Below are positions 60,367 through 64,000 of a stretch of 64,000 nt of DNA, in pieces (positions within the stretch are counted from its first letter, which is position 1; every line of letters begins with the position of its first letter). The DNA is from an uncultured Bacteroidota bacterium. Its GTDB lineage: Bacteria; Bacteroidota; Bacteroidia; Chitinophagales; Chitinophagaceae. The notes under the pieces were generated by a model. That model did not search any database and was not told where the DNA came from. It saw only the letters and a program-made list of their open reading frames with translations. Made by a program: the position numbers and the translations under genes. The stretch spans positions 1 to 64,000 of the forward strand of contig CAIYLW010000023.1 of assembly GCA_903927185.1 (NCBI GenBank), written 5' to 3'.

Positions 60367-61722
60367 ATGAAAAAAATCTCAGGCACTGTTATCGTCCTTA
60401 TACTTACTTTAAACTTTATACATGCTCAAACAACCATCAATAGAGATCCAGAGATTAACCAAATGTTGAAAGAAGTTTCTTCGGATTCTTTAAAAAGCTA
60501 TATCTATCAGATAGTAAGTTATGGTACTAGAAATACCATGAGTTCTGCCACAGATCCTAACCGTGGCATTGGTGCCGCAAGAAATTGGGTACTTAATAAG
60601 TTTAATAGTTTTGCAAAATTATCAGGTGGTAGACTAATTGCTTTCATTGATACCACCACTTTAATGCCCGATAAAAAAAGAATTGACACTCCGACACTTT
60701 TAGGCAATGTGGTTGCTACCTTAAAAGGTACTGACCCAAATGATCATCGCATTTTTTTAATAAGTGGCCATTTAGATAATATGCGTGGAAGTCCAACTGA
60801 TAGAATTGGTGACGCACCTGGTGCTAATGATGACGGAAGTGGCACAGCAGCTGTGATTGAATGCGCTAGAATCATGTCGAAACATAGTTTCCCTGCTACA
60901 ATTATTTTTGTAGCTGTAAGTGGAGAAGAGCAAGGATTATTAGGAGCCAATTTTATGGCAACCAAAGCGAAAAAAGAAAATTGGAATATTGAAGCGGTTT
61001 TGAATAATGATATAATGGGTAGTAATAATAGTAGTGAAACAAATATTATTGATAATACACGTATTCGCGTTTTTAGTGAAGGTTTACCTGCTTATGAATT
61101 AGATAAAAATGCGAAACAAATAAGACAGTTTGGTTTAGAGAATGATGGTAAATCACGTCAATTAGCTCGATATGTAAAAGAAATTGGCGAACGCTATGTA
61201 GAAAATTTAGAAGTTGTAATGGTATATCGGAATGATCGGTTTTTAAGAGGTGGCGATCATACCCCTTATGTTGAAAATGGTTTTACTGCAGTGCGGATTT
61301 CTGAAATGAATGAAAACTATTACCACCAACATAAAGATGTAAAAATAGAAAATGGTATTCAGAACGGTGATCTTCCAGAATTTATGGACTTTGAATATCT
61401 CCGTAAAAATACCGCCATGAACTTATCAAATCTGGCGAACTTATCAAAAGCTGCCTCAATGCCAGAGGAAGTAAAAATCGAAGTGAAAAAATTATCCAAT
61501 AATACTTACCTAAGTTGGAATGCACCAAAAACAGGTAACGTAAAAGGCTACTATATTCTCCAACGTGAAACTACCAATGCGTTTTGGCAGAAAAAGTATT
61601 TTACTACAGAGAAAGAATTTCTTTTACCGTTCTCAAAAGACAATTACTTCTTTGCAGTTCAATCTGTAAACGAAACAGGCAATGAAAGTTTACCAGTGGT
61701 ACCTGGAATAGTAGGCAGATAA
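60367..61722 (+). CDS. M28 family metallopeptidase
   Basis: ISGHLDNM, GANDDGSGTAAVIECARI, VSGEEQGLLGA. Confidence 0.93.
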   Translation: MKKISGTVIVLILTLNFIHAQTTINRDPEINQMLKEVSSDSLKSYIYQIVSYGTRNTMSSATDPNRGIGAARNWVLNKFNSFAKLSGGRLIAFIDTTTLMPDKKRIDTPTLLGNVVATLKGTDPNDHRIFLISGHLDNMRGSPTDRIGDAPGANDDGSGTAAVIECARIMSKHSFPATIIFVAVSGEEQGLLGANFMATKAKKENWNIEAVLNNDIMGSNNSSETNIIDNTRIRVFSEGLPAYELDKNAKQIRQFGLENDGKSRQLARYVKEIGERYVENLEVVMVYRNDRFLRGGDHTPYVENGFTAVRISEMNENYYHQHKDVKIENGIQNGDLPEFMDFEYLRKNTAMNLSNLANLSKAASMPEEVKIEVKKLSNNTYLSWNAPKTGNVKGYYILQRETTNAFWQKKYFTTEKEFLLPFSKDNYFFAVQSVNETGNESLPVVPGIVGR

Positions 61723-61762
61723 ATAATACATAGAACTCAAAAGTCAAAAATATAAATAAAAA

Positions 61763-61793
61763 TAAGGCCAGAAGTATGAAGCTTCTGGCCTTA
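61763..61793. terminator. Bidirectional terminator
   Basis: TAAGGCCAGAAG-TATGAAG-CTTCTGGCCTTA. Confidence 0.88.
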
Positions 61794-61814
61794 TAAATTT
61801 TGACTTTTTATTTT

Positions 61815-63296
61815 TTAATTTTGATTTTTCAACGGTACCAATCGCTCTGCAATCTTTTCTTCATCTTCTGCTCCACGTAATCCGCCTTCATGGTATTCTG
61901 CGTCTTCATTTACATCCCAAAGATCATACAGTTCCTTTCCGGCGATAATATTTTTAGCGGCAAGCATTGCAGTCATCATACTATGATCCTGATTATTATA
62001 CTTGTGCATACCATTACGTCCTACCAAATATAGTCCAGGATAAGCTTTCAAGGCTTCACGAACATCTTCCACATTTTGTTTGTAGCTATGATCGTAAACT
62101 GGATAAGCTTTAGGCTGACGAACAACATAACCATCAACTACTGCAGTTGCCTTAGTTAATCCAATCTGTTCAATTTCTTTTTTTCCTAAATTAATCAATG
62201 TTTCGTCTGAACTAGTCCATAGCCCATCCCCTTCGAAGCAGAAATATTCTAAACCATAACAAGCCATTTCTGGATCGGGTACCATATACGGACTCCAGGA
62301 TTTAAAATTCTGAATTCTTCCCACTTTTACACTTGGATCGTGAATATAAATCCAGTTATCGTTAAATGCATCTTCGTCTTTGCATATCAATACAACAGTT
62401 ACAAAATCGCGATAGCCTAATTGTTGTGAGGATGCCAAAGGTTTTGCAGGAAATTGCGGAGCTACTGCTGGAATTAATTCGCGCATTGGTGCGGAAGAAA
62501 GTACATAATCAAAACCATCGAGGGTTCTACCATCTGAGGTTTGTACCGTCCATTTTCCATCAGCTTGGCTAATACCATTAACACCAGTATTCATTTTCAC
62601 CTGCACTCCCATTGCAATACATTTCTGTGTGCATACTTCCCACATCATACCAGGTCCTTTTTTAGGGTACCTAAAAGAGTCGATCAAAGTCTTGATTACT
62701 TTATCTTTGTCACCCTTGGCAGCTTTTGGCTTGAATAAAGCATTCCAAATGGCGCTACTTAAGGAAAGTCCTTTTATTCTTTGAGCAGCCCAATCTGCTG
62801 ATATTTCATTACAAGGTATACCCCATACTTTTTCGGTATAGGTTTTAAAAAATATATTAAAGAGTCTTTTACCAAATTGGTTGGTCACCCAATCTTCAAA
62901 ATTGGTAGGATTTTTTACAGGGAATACTTTTGCACGCAAGTAACTCATCACACATAAAAAGCTTTCCCAAATACCCAATTTCATTAAAGCCTCAAAAGCT
63001 ACTAAAGGATAAGAAAAGAATTTTTTATTATAAAAAATTCTAGAGGAACGTGGGCGTTCTAACATTTCATCGCCCAAAATTTCTGTCCAGAAATCTTCTA
63101 CTTCTTTTGATTTAGAAAAGAAACGATGGCCACCAATATCAAAACTGTAGCCTTTATAGGTTTCTGTTCTTGAAATTCCACCAACATATTGAGGGTCTTT
63201 TTCAAAAACCACAACCTGCTGATTTTCCTTGGCCAATAAATAAGCGGCAGTTAAACCAGCCGGACCAGCACCAATAATGGCAACTTTTTTCTGCAT
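61815..63296 (-). CDS. NAD(P)/FAD-dependent oxidoreductase (amine oxidase / UDP-galactopyranose mutase-like)
   Basis: [57 protein letters not shown]. Confidence 0.9.
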   Translation of the reverse strand: MQKKVAIIGAGPAGLTAAYLLAKENQQVVVFEKDPQYVGGISRTETYKGYSFDIGGHRFFSKSKEVEDFWTEILGDEMLERPRSSRIFYNKKFFSYPLVAFEALMKLGIWESFLCVMSYLRAKVFPVKNPTNFEDWVTNQFGKRLFNIFFKTYTEKVWGIPCNEISADWAAQRIKGLSLSSAIWNALFKPKAAKGDKDKVIKTLIDSFRYPKKGPGMMWEVCTQKCIAMGVQVKMNTGVNGISQADGKWTVQTSDGRTLDGFDYVLSSAPMRELIPAVAPQFPAKPLASSQQLGYRDFVTVVLICKDEDAFNDNWIYIHDPSVKVGRIQNFKSWSPYMVPDPEMACYGLEYFCFEGDGLWTSSDETLINLGKKEIEQIGLTKATAVVDGYVVRQPKAYPVYDHSYKQNVEDVREALKAYPGLYLVGRNGMHKYNNQDHSMMTAMLAAKNIIAGKELYDLWDVNEDAEYHEGGLRGAEDEEKIAERLVPLKNQN

Positions 63297-63414
63297 AGAA
63301 TTGATTCAAGTAATTGTAAAACTTGCTATTAAGGTTGCAAAGATGTAAAATAATGGTGGTTCTACCATTAGTTTTGCATCCTAATCACGTAATTTAAGAT
63401 CGAATAAACATTTT

Positions 63415-63879
63415 ATGAGCGAAAATAGATACCAATGGGAGTGCAAAACCTTTCAAGAACTTAGTGTTGATGAGCTATACAGTGTATTACGACTACGTTC
63501 CGAAGTATTCGTAGTAGAACAAAATTGCATATTTCTAGATCAGGATAATAAGGACCAATACTGTTACCATATCATGGGTTGGGATGGTAAAAACTTAGTG
63601 GCAAGTACCCGGTTAGTTCCCAAAGGCGTTTCTTATCCAGATTATCAAAGTATTGGTCGTGTGATTAATAGTAAAGACTATCGCGGATTGGGATTAGGTA
63701 AAGAACTGATGGAATATAGTATAGAAAAATGTATCGAACATTTTGGAAATGGACCAATTAAAATTGGGGCGCAGCTGTATCTTAAAAAATTCTATGAATC
63801 ACTTGGCTTTGTGCAGAGCAGTGATATTTATGATGAAGACGGAATAGATCATATTGAAATGATACTTCAACCTATATAA
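63415..63879 (+). CDS. GNAT family N-acetyltransferase (ElaA-like)
   Basis: LYSVLRLRSEVFVVEQNCIFLDQDNKDQYCYH, GRVINSKDYRGLGLGKELM. Confidence 0.9.
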   Translation: MSENRYQWECKTFQELSVDELYSVLRLRSEVFVVEQNCIFLDQDNKDQYCYHIMGWDGKNLVASTRLVPKGVSYPDYQSIGRVINSKDYRGLGLGKELMEYSIEKCIEHFGNGPIKIGAQLYLKKFYESLGFVQSSDIYDEDGIDHIEMILQPI

Positions 63880-64000
63880 ATAGACCCCAATCGTCTTCAT
63901 CACCTTCTTTCCGAAATGTACTTATCCAAATACGGAATACAGGCTTAAATTGTTCAAAGCTATCTTCAATGACTCGCTTATATGCTTCATCCGACCAACC
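63872..64000 (-). CDS. C-terminal end of an unidentified protein (runs off the window end)
   Basis: Reverse complement open frame ...GWSDEAYKRVIEDSFEQFKPVFRIWISTFRKEGDEDDWGLFI*; overlaps the GNAT stop by 8 bp. Confidence 0.65.
   Translation of the reverse strand, partial: GWSDEAYKRVIEDSFEQFKPVFRIWISTFRKEGDEDDWGLFI

Overview
The window is a chromosomal segment from an AT-rich Bacteroidota genome, probably Chitinophagaceae-like. Support for this comes from T9SS C-terminal domains, a GLPGLI protein, TAnnTTTG-type -7 promoter elements and a tandem GSII/GSIII pair. It is densely coding and mostly housekeeping: rpsL (partial), ilvE, rdgB, aroE, yidC, pyrG, proC, hldD/rfaD, purL, two glutamine synthetases, accBC, efp, sucD, aspS, rarA. 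I saw no rRNA, tRNA, CRISPR array, IS element or prophage. The best candidates for under-described biology are: (1) a tightly packed UbiA / type III PKS / methyltransferase / FAD-reductase operon (44187-47972); (2) a circularly permuted ATP-grasp / alpha-E / transglutaminase operon (55091-59018); (3) a YgiB/YgiC-like lipoprotein plus glutathionylspermidine-synthase-like ATP-grasp operon (49961-51800); (4) a giant alpha-2-macroglobulin whose thioester motif reads CAEA instead of CxEQ; (5) a tiny PID-CTERM-like sorted protein whose stop codon lies inside its terminator hairpin; (6) a small protein with a possible resemblance to DNA polymerase III psi; (7) an unexplained intergenic island at 49591-49960. 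All homology calls come from reading motifs by eye; no database search was run.
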